Shown here: piece by piece, positions 10,049-22,535 of the stretch | Layout of the letters: each line of letters begins with the position of its first letter | Numbering within the stretch: position 1 is the stretch's first letter | Source of the DNA: Pholis gunnellus | Lineage: Eukaryota; Chordata; Actinopteri; Perciformes; Pholidae | NCBI GenBank assembly: GCA_910591455.2 | Contig: OU342806.1 | Location: 28,149,517-28,213,516 of the forward strand | Direction: 5' to 3' | Length of the DNA stretch: 64,000 nt | Translations under genes and position numbers: made by a program | The notes under the pieces: generated by a model | What the model was told of the DNA's origin: nothing | The model's input: the letters and a program-made list of their open reading frames with translations, nothing else | The model's database searches: none

Positions 10049-11494
10049 ACACTATCTTCGTGTTTTTGGTCGATACCAAGTCAGTTGAGATAAGCCCAAG
10101 TCATGTGTCAAGACAATTAATAAAACATGTCTGAATTATATCTCATCTCAATAGAGACAAGTTCATATCAAGTCTCAAGTCTTGTCAAACGTCGCAACTT
10201 AATAAGCCTGGCGGTTGTGAGGGTGAATTCTGACCATTTAAATAATGAGGCATTTATACATCTTCTCTTCAAAGCACATTAGGGAGGATGGTTGGAGGCA
10301 GTGAGTTATTTGAAGCTGACTGATAGTTGTTTAAGTTGATAAGACAGTGGGAATTATATTATTCTGTCATGTTGCATGCTACTGACAGAGTGTCTCTGAT
10401 GTCAGCAGCAGATCGGTACCAGCGTAAAGGTATTGGTATTACTAAAGTCACCTTCTATTCTGTATCAGGCGATACTAACTGGTTCATTTTGCCTGCAGGG
10501 AAACTTGTCACATGTTCTACCTTTTTTTTCTCTTTTCAGAAGGCCTATCTTCCTTGGCTGTCTTAGACATTTTCCCCCTGCTATGCCTCTGCCAAATCTA
10601 ACAGCACCATCTCCAAGACATTACTCTCTGCCCATTACAGAGCCTTTAAAACGACTTCAGTCATGCTGAAGGCCAGGCAGCAGCGAAGCTTCAGATGAAA
10701 ACTGGACTAGAACTCATATTCCGCATTCAGAAACACAATTAAAAGGCAATTTGAAGCAGGAAATCAATAAATGGACTGTAGTCTGGCATTTCCATTATTA
10801 ATGAGGACAAACTGGGCTCTTAAATTCCTTTAAACTCATTCTACATCATCTATTTATAACGCTATTACAGCACCGCAAAGTCAGAAAATACAACCAAATA
10901 CAGTCACACAGAACACAGTGAAAATTAGGTCCAACAACCACTTAATCTAACAATGTAGTTAGTTTTATTTATTGAAATATTTTGGTTGCATGCTTCAGAT
11001 ATGCATTATTACTTGAATTGGTAAACTATAATCAACACAAAGTCTGATTGTGGTTTATCAGCAAATATCTGCAATAAGAACCGAATCACACAATCAGAAT
11101 GTTATAATATATATAAACATCTTCCAACGCCACTGACGGATCAACTTCAGTAACTTCAGGAGTCACCATGGTAACAACGAGTGTGTCCATCACTCCTTTG
11201 GAAAGCTTGCAGCACTTCTGTATTTGATTGTAGTTTCTTACTTTGCAGCATGTTTTCTACTATATGCCCATGCACAGTCAAATTGAGAAAGTTGTTTTTC
11301 TATACTTACAAAAAGTAATGCGGCGTAGTTGGTAGATACCCTACAGAAATATTTCATATGTAACCCACATAAAAGTATGAGGCCTGCAAAAGCACACACA
11401 GGGTTAGCCGGAGGGGAGGTGGATTGTTCCAACAACCGGCCATCTTCCAGCCAGCAGACCGCTGTTCGTTCCCCATGTGAAGCGAGAAGTCAAT
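10049..11494. other. Stretch without recognised gene
   Basis: Ordinary non-coding sequence. Repeated AAGTC/TCAAGTC words occur at 10080-10190. No credible exon or element termini seen. Confidence 0.45.
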
Positions 11495-11800
11495 GCCGAT
11501 GTTTTTGTCACGTAACCTGCGTACTTAATGGCACACTAACGGCAGATGGCAGATCCACAGTTATTTTAACCCAAACAAAGATCTTTTCCAAAACCTAGTT
11601 TTGTTGCCTAAACCTAACTAAGTATTCCACGATCTATTCCTAAATCTAACAGATTAGTTTTGTTGCCTAAAGTAGTTTCCTGTGAAGATAGTTTACTATG
11701 AAAAGACCGTATGCATGCAAAGAGCAGATTTTGACACATGTTGCTGGCTTGTGTAGAAAAACGCACAAAAAATGAAGAGCAACTTTTGGTAAGATGTCAT
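11495..11800 (+). repeat. Dispersed repeat R1 (CCTAAACCTAAC family)
   Basis: Shows the R1 landmarks GTAAC.TGCGTAC, TTTTAACCCAAAC, GATCTTTTCC, TTTTGTTGCCTAAACC, then TTTGAAAAG-like and ATGCATGCAAAGAGC. The core is internally repeated here (TTTTGTTGCCTAAA occurs twice). Other copies in the window are at 22049, 24820 (reverse), 33270 and 36735. A non-coding interspersed repeat. Confidence 0.65.
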
Positions 11801-14800
11801 ACAAACTGGCATGAGGACGAGATGAGAACATGTTGGAGACCCAGCTGAGCAGTGTTTCCTGGTTGGATGTTTTTCTTTTCTTTCCTGTGTGATTGAACAT
11901 TCCCAAACTATTTTAAAACCAAATGAAAGTAATAAAATATCATTAGAGGAATTAACTGCAGAAGCTAAAAAGTATGACGTCCCATAATTAAGACCTATTC
12001 AGTTACAATTTTACTACTTTCCTCTACTTTTCTTCAAAAGAATCCAACTCATGAATCTCATCTATTGTATGTGTGGAACAAGCAGACTGTGCTTCCCTAA
12101 GCATGGTAACCAGGTTACATGTATGTGCGCTATGGAATCCCACCAGTTTACAATGCGTCTCTCAGGCCAGCCTTGAATATCCAACATCCTCCGGGCTACT
12201 GAATAATTGGTGGAATAAAGTGTATTGGTTATGAGCTCATCCGTTCACGGGTGGTTTAGCTCAGAGTGTATTTTTCATTCAATTACTCCCGTAAAATGAT
12301 GCCACAGTAAACAGGAGATGCTGCTTTTCAACACATACTGCAGAGGCCCATGGCAGCACAGCCCCTCCACTCTGACACCGAGCCAGGGAATCCAGCACTT
12401 TATGCTGCTTACACGCTACACTAACTGCCTCGTCCTGCTGCTTGTCACTCTGCGTGCCAGTCGCAGAGAAACCTTGTCACTTCATGGTGGCTTTCTCGCT
12501 TCCCGTGAATATGAAGTCTGGCGTTGTGATTTTTGGACTGAAGCTGCTAAAAAGACAAAATCTGGTTTTCATTCATATCTAAATGTTGCCATTCACCAGC
12601 TTGTTGATAAAAGTATCTCGTGTTTTTCCCCAGAACTGAATAGCTGCCAGGTTTAAAAAGCAGCATTTAAGGCATTGACAAACCAGGCGTAGGACAAATT
12701 AACAAAACCAAAATTCTATATATTCGCAAATATCTGCATCAAACCTATTCGTACTGGCATCGATGTGAACTTGCAACAGTTAAAAGACTTTTTCAATAAA
12801 AGGTTGTAATATATTTGTGCAGGCAGAGGACCAGCTGCCATCCTATTGACCGTCTGTCTGAGATAAACTGTTGCTTAGCCTGAGCTACTGTAAGACAGTT
12901 TCCTTTTAGTGAAATGCTCTGAGTGAATTTGATCTGGTAAACAGTTACACATGGTAAATGTTTAGGTCTTTTATTGTGAAAGGTATGAAAATGAGTTGAT
13001 CTGGTCTGCGTTGCCTTTGTCAAGGTTTGAAAATGTTGGTTCCAAAAAACGTGATTGGTTGATGCCTTTTATTTTCTTGTGCAAAGATTGAATGGGATCT
13101 CACTTATTGCACATTTTGATTTCTGATTTTGTATTACTCATGGCACCAACTAGTGTTTTAGTGTTGTCACAATAAAGTTTAACGTGACAGGTCAGTGGTC
13201 ATAGTCTACCTAAGATGAATGGTAAGCAGAAGGAAAATGACCGAGGGAAAGGACATCCCAAAAATGTCCGGGCCTTAATGCTATTCCAAAGTCACAACTT
13301 TTCTACAACAAAACTATTCCCCAACTCATGAATTTACAGCCTATTGTTTCACATCTCATTGTCACCCACGGCAGCACACTTGTCTTGCGGGCCTGTTTCT
13401 CATTTGGGCTCAATAATTTAATGGTGTCTAGGCATGCGGCCAGGCAGTCAAATGTTGTGTGAGGCGGAATAAAGCTGTGTTTCGGAGGCAATTCACAATG
13501 ACAAGTGACAACAGTTTCACACAAAGTGTCTTCTCCGCACAGAGACTCATTAGGCTGTGGAGTTGAGAGGGAGCAGCCATGCAAATCAACCTCATATCAG
13601 TCAAAGTGACACGCAAACAATCTGGCTCCGTACTTCTGGACACCCAAGGTAGAAACACTGCAATGCCTTTCACAGTTCTCTTACGAGCCTTCCCCTGAGG
13701 AGTGGGCCGCTCCTCATGCAAAGTTCTTCAATAACAAGACAGGCTTACATGGGGAAAGGGAATCTATTCAGTTGTGCAGAGCAACATAAAGTTTGCCTCC
13801 AGCAGAAATAAAACAGTAGTCATTATTGCTAATACGGGCAGAATAAAAAGCGTCCAATACTGCCTTGCACTGCCTTTGGTACCAGCTTCTGAACCATTTA
13901 TTTGCAGGTTAAAACTGAACGTGAGGACATTCAAAAATATCAGTGAAAGTCACTACGCAGGGTAAATTGTGTATGTACACAACAACAGTACAGTAGTTCA
14001 AGGTCGAAGCAGGAAGTGGGTCTGTAAACTGTGATGCTGTTTACAACGGAAAGTTTGGATTTCAAATTGTAACACATCTTTGTTTTTGTTTCAATTGGGC
14101 GTCGTTCAGGATTATAAGGTTAAAATGTTAAAATATACAGAAATTTTATTTCATAAAATATAAAAATTGGAATCAATATATATGAGGTTGTCAGGGTTCC
14201 CAATTGTCCTGCCAGCTGTGACAGAGAGTTCCTCATTAGTCGCACTACTAAATAAGACACTTTCTGCCATTTGGGTTAGAGACTTACATTTTGGTTAAAA
14301 TCTTCTTCAAGATCCAGTGTTGAACTGAAATGGGTTGTTGGGTAAGAATTATAAATGACCAATTATCATGAAATTGAAATACGGTCCATAATAGAGGCTA
14401 CGCTTTAATTCCACCAAGTACCAACAAGACCCCCGTTGGATCAGCAAACTCTCCGTGGCTGCCGTTACACAGGTTGTACCCAGTGGCTTGCCACCAGCTC
14501 GCTGGGATGAGTGACGGACTGACAAGTGCACTGAGGTCGCTCTTCTATCCATTTTATGGCAGGTGGCAACCAGCATTAAGGTGTATCATTGACTATCGGT
14601 GTATCATCGACTAGACTGAGGTTGTTGATCTGAAAAGTGGCTTTTAAGGGAAGCCATTGACAGAAAGAAGGAAACCCTATGAAAACATAGAATAGCATAG
14701 ACCTATGTGCCAGGTTCCCTGATTATCATTAGATAAAAAAGGGTCTTCTTAAAGCGATATTACATACGCTACTAAAACTCTCCTATGTAAACAGAAATAG

Positions 14801-17215
14801 CATATTTACATGGCCTATCGAGTAAACACACTCTACAGAGGATGCAGGGAAGAGCAAATGTTTGCTCATTGAGCAGCTTTCCTGCCCTATCATACAAAAC
14901 ACCCTGGTAGTTCCCCAGTGCTGCTCTCTGACGGGGCCTGTCAGCAGAACCTGTCAGCCGTGTACTGCCGGTAAATTCCTGTAACAGAGAGAGCCGGCAG
15001 AAGTCTGATACATGGCTGCACGGAGGCAGGAAGCGTCTCTGAAGAGCCAGCTCGCTGCTTTCACAGGTCAGACATCCAGGGGGACAACTAGAAGATGTGC
15101 CAAAGAAGATTTCAGACTTTTAGTTCTTGTCACCTGGCAATGTCTTTGTGAGAATACTTTTTGAAAAGTGTAGTCTGTCAACTCAAAAGTTGGTTGTTGC
15201 CCTACAGTGAGTGGTTCTTCATTTAAACCAACAGCCATTCAGTTAGGCCAGGCATCCACTAGTCAACAGGATAAATGGTTTGTCCATTGGAAGGGCCATT
15301 ACGGAGCCCGCTGTGAGTGACTTGATGCATCCCTGTTTTAATTCCAGCCCGAGGTCCTATTTTTATCCTTCAATCAATAACAACAGACGGGCTGTCTTTT
15401 TAACTCTGTCTAGACCCAAGTGACGGGATCCCAGAAAAATTGCTTGTTTTTCTGGTTGGCTTATTTTCCATGGTAGGTGTGTAGCACTTAGTTTGATACA
15501 GTTAAAAAAAAAAGAAAATGCATAAGGATATGTTTTTTTTAACAGACAGTAGTGCAAGTGTCAAGGACAAAAACCTTACTATTTAAAACACTTCCAAATA
15601 AACTGGCTCATGCTTGCTACATGTCTGTGCAAGTTGGAAGTGTTTTAAGAAGTAGGATTTTAGCGAAAGTAGTGAGCATATGACTGGATAAATGACACTT
15701 GGTCTGCACGAGTTGTGGAAGACATTATAAATGGATGAATGATCATTTTGTGAGTAAAGTATTCCTTTACCCCAGCTAAAAAATCCCATTAGCCAAATAG
15801 GTGCAGTGGCTACGCTAGCATTCCTCCTAAGAGCCCCAGTAGCTGTATGAGCTGGCTCCCAGCTTCAAACGCATATTTCTTCACTTTCTTTTTTGCGGTG
15901 TCTTTTAACCAGCTTTATTGTTAGCCATGCTAACACACTCCGCACACAACTTCAACTCAATGTTTCTGTTGTCGCTGACCAGGAATCTGCAAGCAGGACT
16001 ACCGTCGCCGGCGTTTCGTTTGTGCTCGCTATAGTGTTACTGACTCACACTTCAATCAGCTTGTTGTGCTAAACCTCAACCAAAAGAAATAAGTTCAAGC
16101 ATTTGTTGAGACACAAAACCATAAAAACCATAAAAAATAATAGCAGTAGTTCATCAAAGAGCTGAAGAGCTTGCTTGACTGTTAAAGTGACCTTTTACAA
16201 GAAACAAACTAACTGTATGTTTGTAGTCAAAAACACATTTTCCCAAAAGAGAATAACAAACCGTTCCCCGACTCCCCCTCATGACAATGATAATCCATAC
16301 GTCAAACCCTCTGCCAAGAACAGCTCATCTCAATCGAGACGAAGCTTTACATTCTCATGGACCGATCAATGTACGTCCTTGTCAATAGCAGTCTGCCAGC
16401 AAGTGCACTGCAAATCCAATACATTCAACTGAGCCCAAGTGCCGGGCCCAATGGAGCTTTGAGCAGCAGAATAGTAAATGACAACAGTTCAATAAGTCAT
16501 CACAAAATAATTTTCTGCAATCAACTCAAACTGAGTGATTGATGATACATAACGATGTGAGAGTATGTGTGGGTGGAGTTTTCTCTTTAAAGTGTTTTTT
16601 TCTTTGAGTCTGCAGACTTTTGTTTGTGTGATATTCAGTATGCTAGGGAAGAAAAAACACAGTGGCTTAGTTTAGCATCACTACGATATGCATTTAAATC
16701 CACACAGCCAGGTGGAATATTTCATTACCTTCCTGTTTCGCCCCAAAAACGAATACCCACAAATAGTTGGCCAGTCCGGCAGAGGCTCAGTGATCTGAAC
16801 TTCCAAATGGAGAGCAGGATGCAGAGTTCCTGCTGCCACTTGTGTTTGTTCTCATAAATAATACATTGTTGTCTCCTGCTCCTTGTTCATGATCCACAAA
16901 ATTGCCTCCCACAAGAGTGTAGAAGCAGTACCCGAACGCTGCATGTAAAGCTGGAAGGAGGGAGGTGAAGAAACAGGGAATAAACGGATTCTATTTTGCA
17001 AATCATCATGTGTATGCGACCCTGGGGAGTTGCAAATCCAAAGGCAAGCAGTGTAGGGGAAAAGGAAGGTTACGGCATACTAGCCATAAAGTGAAACATG
17101 GCTGGATGAAAACATTGTGAGTGTTTGAATGACAAACTATCGCTATGCTACCGACTCTCAGCAGCTAAAGTAAAAGAGATTTCAAGTACATTATTTTAAC
17201 TCTGATGATCTTAAT
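11801..17215. other. Long stretch without recognised gene or element
   Basis: About 5.4 kb of ordinary sequence. Open frames are short (longest about 112 codons at 12318-12656) with no domains or codon signature. No element termini, tandem arrays or tRNA-like structures were recognised. This is the longest largely unique-looking block in the left half of the window. Confidence 0.45.
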
Positions 17216-18465
17216 CAGTGGTCACCAACCTTTTTAAGCCCAAGATCCCTGACCTCTGCCTTGGTGACCGGCAAGATCTACCTCTTGAGGCGTTGAGAGA
17301 AAAAGACTGTCCAGACTGTACTTACAGCTTGAGGCTTTTTATTTGGCCTAATTGTAATTGAATGAAATCAAACACTTTGGTCCAGCTTTCAAATTGATGT
17401 GACCAAGAACACACTAAATGACTTAATTTCAGTGCAACATAAAAAGGAAATTATTTGTTAACCGCACACAATATGAACAAGAAAAAACACATTTGCAATG
17501 AGCAGGCTGGATGAACGACCAATATTAACTGTTGTATTTATCAACTGACGTTACAACACAACACTGACACAATTCTCAGTCAGTGCAACTAATGTAAGTG
17601 CAGTTCAGCTCTGTGTCCCATCACAATGCCATCAGAAGTCATGTGACTCAAGTCAGTGTGATGCTGTGACTGAACATTGTCTTGTAGTTCGGCTCATAAG
17701 CACAGACAGCCAGTCTGAGGCAGTCTGTGAGGTGTCTGTCTCCTTACCTCCTCCTCCCTCACTCCCTACCCTGGTGTTCTCATGTTTCCTTACCTCCTCA
17801 TCCCTCACTCCCCACCCTGGTGTTCTCATGTGTCCTTACCTCCTCATCCCTCACTCCCTAACTGTCCGTGCTGGATCTGTCCCCGTTGTTTTAAAAAGCT
17901 AAATAAGTTATTAGCATGACTGCATCCAGCTAGCCAAACCTGTCTGGTGCAGCTAGTAAAGAAGCTTCATGTTCTGCTTCCCTTTCCCGCTAGTCTGCTG
18001 TCTGATTGTGAGGTCAGGCTGATCTGGGATCAGCTCTTTAACTGCAGAATCTCCGCCAAACTTCTCCTCTCAAACGGGTCTTGGAGGAGCAGTGCTCGCG
18101 CTGGCGCTCGCGCTCGCCTGTAGAGACTTCTCCTGACGAGAACGCGCAGCTTGGGGCCAAATCGTTTATGCCCCACTCTGAATCTATTTGAGGACGCTGA
18201 TTGGCTAAATTGTATGTCACTCATTTATATCTTTAATCAGCAATTGGCTAAACTGCTTCATAGACCCGCCTCGGTGGGGTCCACCAGTTGCGCGTTCTGA
18301 GACGTGCAAACAAGCGGCGATGATGAGCAGACAGGCTGCAGACAAAATCCCCTTCAAAATAAAAGCACAGGATTTTTTTTTCTTCCTTTTTTTTTGGAAT
18401 TTATTTTTATTTTATTTTGGAGAGCGACAGGGAAAGTCTCCGAGATCGACCTGTCGATCGTGTTC
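17216..18465 (+). mobile_element. Eroded hAT-type element, right terminal repeat not preserved
   Basis: The left end CAGTGGTCACCAACCTTTTT is a classic hAT terminal inverted repeat. The right part contains GAGATCGACCTGTCGATCG at about 18440, which resembles the subterminal sequence of fish elements ending in GGTGACCACTG, but that final terminus is degraded and no target duplication could be matched. No transposase coding remains. A 46-bp tandem repeat and a CpG-rich patch (18090-18150) lie inside. Confidence 0.6.
17741..17862 (+). repeat. 46-bp tandem repeat, 2.65 units
   Basis: Units begin at 17741, 17787 and 17833, each starting TCCTTACCTCCTC, with the strand strongly pyrimidine-rich. The spacing is exactly 46 bases. 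It lies inside the eroded hAT element. Confidence 0.9.
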
Positions 18466-18652
18466 AGACATATACAGATCCATCGGACAAAACGTCCAGG
18501 GGCCGGTAGATCGTATATCATTCATGAATGCTTGTGTGCGCAGCTGTCTGTCTAGGGCTAATCTCACATTCTCCTGGGCCCATCAGACCCAACAATTTAT
18601 TGAATGTTTTATACCATTATCGACTGCTGACTCCTCAGTGTGTGTATGCAAC

Positions 18653-18683
18653 CATGCATGCATGTATGTATGTGTGTGTGTGT
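18653..18683 (+). repeat. ATGC/ATGT/GT compound microsatellite
   Basis: Consecutive ATGC, ATGT and GT units form an imperfect microsatellite of about 31 bases. Confidence 0.85.
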
Positions 18684-18981
18684 AACTATCGCACAGCAAA
18701 CGACTGAACCAACGTCTTCTCACGTGGCTGGGAGGAGGGCAAGTGAGCTGTTAGCAGCCTGCGGTGAGGAAGCATTAAAACAGTCAATGTGAGCGTGACA
18801 CAGTGAACTGCAGTTTAACTGCACAGAACCGGTGCGGACAGCTACAGAGATTGAAACGAAAGTGTATGTGAGTGAAAAACGCATGTGATACACTTGCGGT
18901 CTAGACTGGGGGTAGTTGTGGTTTGTATTCATTCAATGAACATTACAGTACTTAGCAGTTGCTGCAGACACACCTGGCAGA

Positions 18982-19393
18982 TATTGTTGGTTTGATTTGT
19001 CACAGTAAGTCATCACTATCAAATGTATTCAATGTTTCCGCACGCATTTATGAAACCAGAACTGGTGTTAATGGAGTATGATTTAAGTGATTTAACATAT
19101 AACCTGTTTGATTCAATGTATAACTTAATACATCTTTTAAAAATGCACTCTGAAAGCCCTTGGAAATAATGGTGTCAGCACAACTATCCGAATATTCAGT
19201 TGATTTCCGGAGCCTGCTCGGGTAATATTCTTTGCTGGAATAATAAACTCCATTGCAATGTACTCTGACTGCTTCCAGTGATTTCTGTGAACATTTTTGG
19301 GACTTCAATAGCAGCAAAATAACAGAATAGACTAAATGTTGGAGCAGTAGTTTAAACTTCATCATCTGGCCCAGCCTGAGCTTCTGCTTTCCA
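18982..19393 (+). repeat. LTR-like dispersed repeat, short copy
   Basis: Same orientation and block order as the repeat at 9459-10048 but about 180 bases shorter. The middle section with the TATA box is missing, while the start (TTTGATTTGTCACAGTAAGTC) and end (CTGGCCCAGCCTGAGCT) are conserved. Contains GGAATAATAAACTCC, a possible polyadenylation signal. Confidence 0.6.
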
Positions 19394-20624
19394 GTAATTC
19401 CTGCACTACTGAGTGCACCTTTCTAGTTTGGAACGTTATATTGATCTTGCCAAGTTTCATGGTTGCCTTGGGTTCAGTTGTGAATCACTTTTTAATTAGA
19501 ATGTGGCTGTGGATTTATGTGCTCAGGCTGCTGACTGGCTTAGAGCTAAACGGCTCCTTTTGGAAGTTTTCTGCTGGTATACATGACTGTTGGAGGCAGC
19601 TTCTTGGCTGCTGTTGGATTCATTCACATTGCAGGGTTAAGTTAAGTCAATTCTATATATATAGCCCAAAATCTCAAATGTTGCTCAAGGGTCTTGGAAT
19701 GAGGTTGATGTGTGTTTTTAGAGTGCAACCGGTACCAAGATGTTGCCTAAGCTGACGAGCTGAAGAAGGGTGCAACCGCGGCGCTTCAGGCTGAATCAAT
19801 CATTGTATCATTTAATTGCAGGATTTTTTCAATCCCTTGGAAATTGTACAGTATTGAGTTTGGTAAGCACTTTAAGTGAGAACATGTAATTTTGAACAAT
19901 GTGTTCCAATTTATTTCAAATCGGTCATTAAATACCTTTTGAAAAGTACTTTGTTGAAACCCTTGCTATAATTCTATCTAAGTCTACGGGTTCAGCTGAG
20001 CCGGAAATAACATTTACATCCACCATAGTCAGCGGGTCTGTTCATATGCAATCAGTTAGTACACAGCAGCGTGTTTCTAAAATATCTAAGAAGTGGTTAT
20101 TGTTCATTAAAAGTGTCCCCCTTTCAAAAGTCTAATCCATTTTTTGGAGCTGTGTGTGTGATCCGGTAAAACCTCTCCTCCATACAGCATTATGGGGAGA
20201 GCGGTACAGGGAACAAACTCCCTATGGAGACCTGCCATTTGACATGCAACCAGTTCAACCAGACACAGGGAGATAACAGTTCGGTGTTTGATGGATCCTG
20301 CGTGATTAGTTGTATAAAAAAAATAACAATTTCCGTTCCAACATCGCAACTTTTCTGTATTTGCCCAGCAGGGAGGTCCGCTGCATCACATCAAGTGTCA
20401 ATACTTCCTCCTCAAACTGAACCAAGAGATGACAAGTCTGCATAGCACTATGGTGTACAGGCAGAAGCTCTCCACAAAATACAATATGACAACTCTGTTG
20501 CGGCAATGAAAACTACATTGTGTAGTGTTCTACAGTTCATCATCATAACCAAAAACTCCTTTAGAGACAGGAATATCACAGAGGGAGTATTCTTTTCATC
20601 CATTGGAATCCAAGGCTTTTTAGG
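19394..20624. other. Stretch without recognised gene; small repeat tail
   Basis: At about 19635-19690 the words TCAATTCTATATATATAGCCCAAAATC match a common fish repeat tail. Otherwise no gene or element was recognised. Confidence 0.4.
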
Positions 20625-20945
20625 TATATCAAATTGTGCAACTATATCAATTGGCATATCAGGGGTGATATTCATGTTTTAGAACATAGTTTGAGATATT
20701 TGCCTGTATCTCCACTGGATTTGATATGAATTGATAGAGGAGAGTGTCAGTGTTCCAGTGATGGGACATTCTGAGCCATACTACTGTCAAACACATGTAC
20801 ACAGTAGATAGTGTAGAATTGAAATGCATTTTGTAACTGTTATTAACTTATTTTATTATTTATTTTAATTGAACTTATGGTCAGTGTCGCTTCAAACTAT
20901 GACGCAGTCACTTTCCACTCTTTACATGCAGTGTCTCCACAGGAA
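20625..20945 (+). repeat. Dispersed repeat R3, copy A
   Basis: Collinear with 25020-25350: TTTGAGATATT.GCCTGTAT, GATGGGACATTCT.AGCC, ACACATGTACACAGTAGATA, GTTATTAACTTATTTTATTA and CAAACTATGACGCAGT occur in the same order. Its last 65 bases are an inverted copy of R1 sequence at about 22120-22190. Confidence 0.75.
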
Positions 20946-21046
20946 ATGTACTGTTTTAGCTTGTTACATGTGTACAGTCTCTTTTCTTTTTAGGTTTATT
21001 AACGCTTATTTAAATATATCTAACCAAGCAGTTTTATTGCCTAAAC

Positions 21047-22048
21047 CAGGGGTCGCCAATAGGCGGACCGCGTTCCGGATCCGGACCCAGAGGCTGTCCT
21101 ATCCGGACCCGGACGTGTAACTGATGGATAATTGAGTTATACATTTTGGCGGAGCGCTTCTATTTTAACCTGTACAGCTTTTCCAGCCTTTACGGCACTC
21201 GTTCAGCAGTCCAGGAAACACACCGACCAATCACATATGTTGTAAATCATCTCACGTGACGCTACTCAGCCAATCAAATGTCTGTATTCTGAAACGCATC
21301 GTGAGCCGAGTGAGATTTGCACACAGAGACAGGAGAGATGGAGAGAGAGCAGTGGGAGAAGTAAGTCAGAGAATTTTACATGGCGTGCTCTAAAAAGATA
21401 CGTGGACCACGAAAACAGAGCTTTTAATAAAGAATGGACGAACTCTTATTTGTTCATTCTTCCTGCTGGCGCTACTAAACAACTCATGTGTTCAGATACC
21501 ATGGCCATTATTAAATCTTTAGACCAAACACTCCAGTCTGAACTGAGGGCAAGATGTTGAGATGTGTAGAGATTGTTTATTATAAAGTTCACTGAGACAG
21601 TTATGTGAAATGGATTTAACAAAAGAGAAGAAAAGAGTTCACTCCAGCCACACTTTCCTTTTTTCCTTTTAATTTTTCAAAAATCAAGCAATTTCTTTTA
21701 AGATGCAAGTTTTTCAAAAGTTCATTTGTGTATTTAATTTTAGATGGATCCCTTATTTTACTTGAAATGAGAGAACAACATTTATTTTTGTATTTCTATG
21801 TATTATTTATAATCCATCCAGTTAAATTTTAAAACGTAATTATATATTATATTTTAAAATATAATTGATGTGTACTTTCTTTATTTGATTTGACAGTTGT
21901 TGACTACACAGAGACTTTGTTACTACTAGGCTTCTTGAATATATATATGGAACTAAATAGTGCAAGTTAGATATTGTAATGTTCCGGACCTTTGCACGAG
22001 GAGATTTTCTCAATCTGGACCTTTCGGAATTTTAATTGAATACCCCTG
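21047..22048 (+). mobile_element. hAT deletion derivative with perfect 8-bp target duplication
   Basis: The element is 1002 bp. Ends are CAGGGGTCGCCAATAGG on the left and, reading inward on the other strand, CAGGGGTATTCAATTAAAA on the right. GCCTAAAC at 21039-21046 is repeated exactly at 22049-22056. Removing the element rejoins an R1 repeat (GTTTTATTGCCTAAACCTAACTAAG pattern), which proves the boundaries. The interior keeps a short broken stretch of N-terminal transposase sequence followed by AT-rich non-coding sequence. Confidence 0.93.
21380..21560 (+). pseudogene. N-terminal hAT transposase remnant (GTF2IRD2/ZBED-like lineage), frameshifted
   Basis: An ATG at 21380 opens MACSKK and runs to a stop after 15 codons. 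One base over, a second frame carries RAFNKEWTNSYLFILPAG and continues through MCSDTMAIIK and QTLQSELRARC to a stop at 21558. FNKEW..SY.FI and CSDT.A..K match the opening of hAT transposases of the kind fused in GTF2IRD2-like genes, from family memory. A single-base shift separates the two pieces, and nothing of the catalytic core or dimerisation domain follows. It is non-functional. Confidence 0.65.
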
Positions 22049-22265
22049 GCCTAAACCTAACTAAGTAGTTGTGTCGCTTAAGTAAACCTAAAATGAACTA
22101 AAATGAACACAGAAGTATAATTTGAAAAGACACCATGCATGTAAAGAGCTGGAAGTGACAGCATCATAGTTTGAAGCATGGGGCCACTGACCAAGCTGCC
22201 ACTTTTGAAGAGTTGGGAGAGAGAAACAGTTGGTTTGCACTGTAACCATTGATACACAGACAACC
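22049..22265 (+). repeat. Dispersed repeat R1, split by the hAT insertion
   Basis: Continues the R1 sequence that begins at about 20990-21046. Landmarks: CCTAAACCTAACTAAGTAG, AAGTAAACCTAAAATGAAC, TTTGAAAAGACACCATGCATG, CATAGTTTGAAGC and GAGTTGGGAG. The copy at 33270-33710 shows a similar order without interruption. Confidence 0.7.
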
Positions 22266-22469
22266 AGCACTGGATTATTGTTGATGCTTAACAACACATC
22301 TAAATGTCTTTAATTACGTGGCAAGATCTTAAGTTCTACGGATCTTTGTAAGATCTTTGTTTCTTCTCCACTGTTCACCAGCCTCAATGTAAAAAGACCT
22401 ATTGTGCTACTTCCAGCAGCAAAACTACTTTGTTCATTTAGGAAAATATTGGGGTTAGGGTTTAAGTAC

Positions 22470-22535
22470 TTTGAGTGGTCCGAAGACTAGAAAGGTGCTT
22501 TATGCAGGTCCATTTACCATTACCATAAGTGTGAT
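22470..22535 (+). repeat. 3' tail of the SINE found at 47985
   Basis: AGTACTTTGAGTGGTC, AGACTAGAAA and GTCCATTTACCATTACCAT match the 3' end of the tRNA-derived SINE at 47985-48262 in order and orientation. The head is missing, so this is a 5'-truncated copy. Confidence 0.75.
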
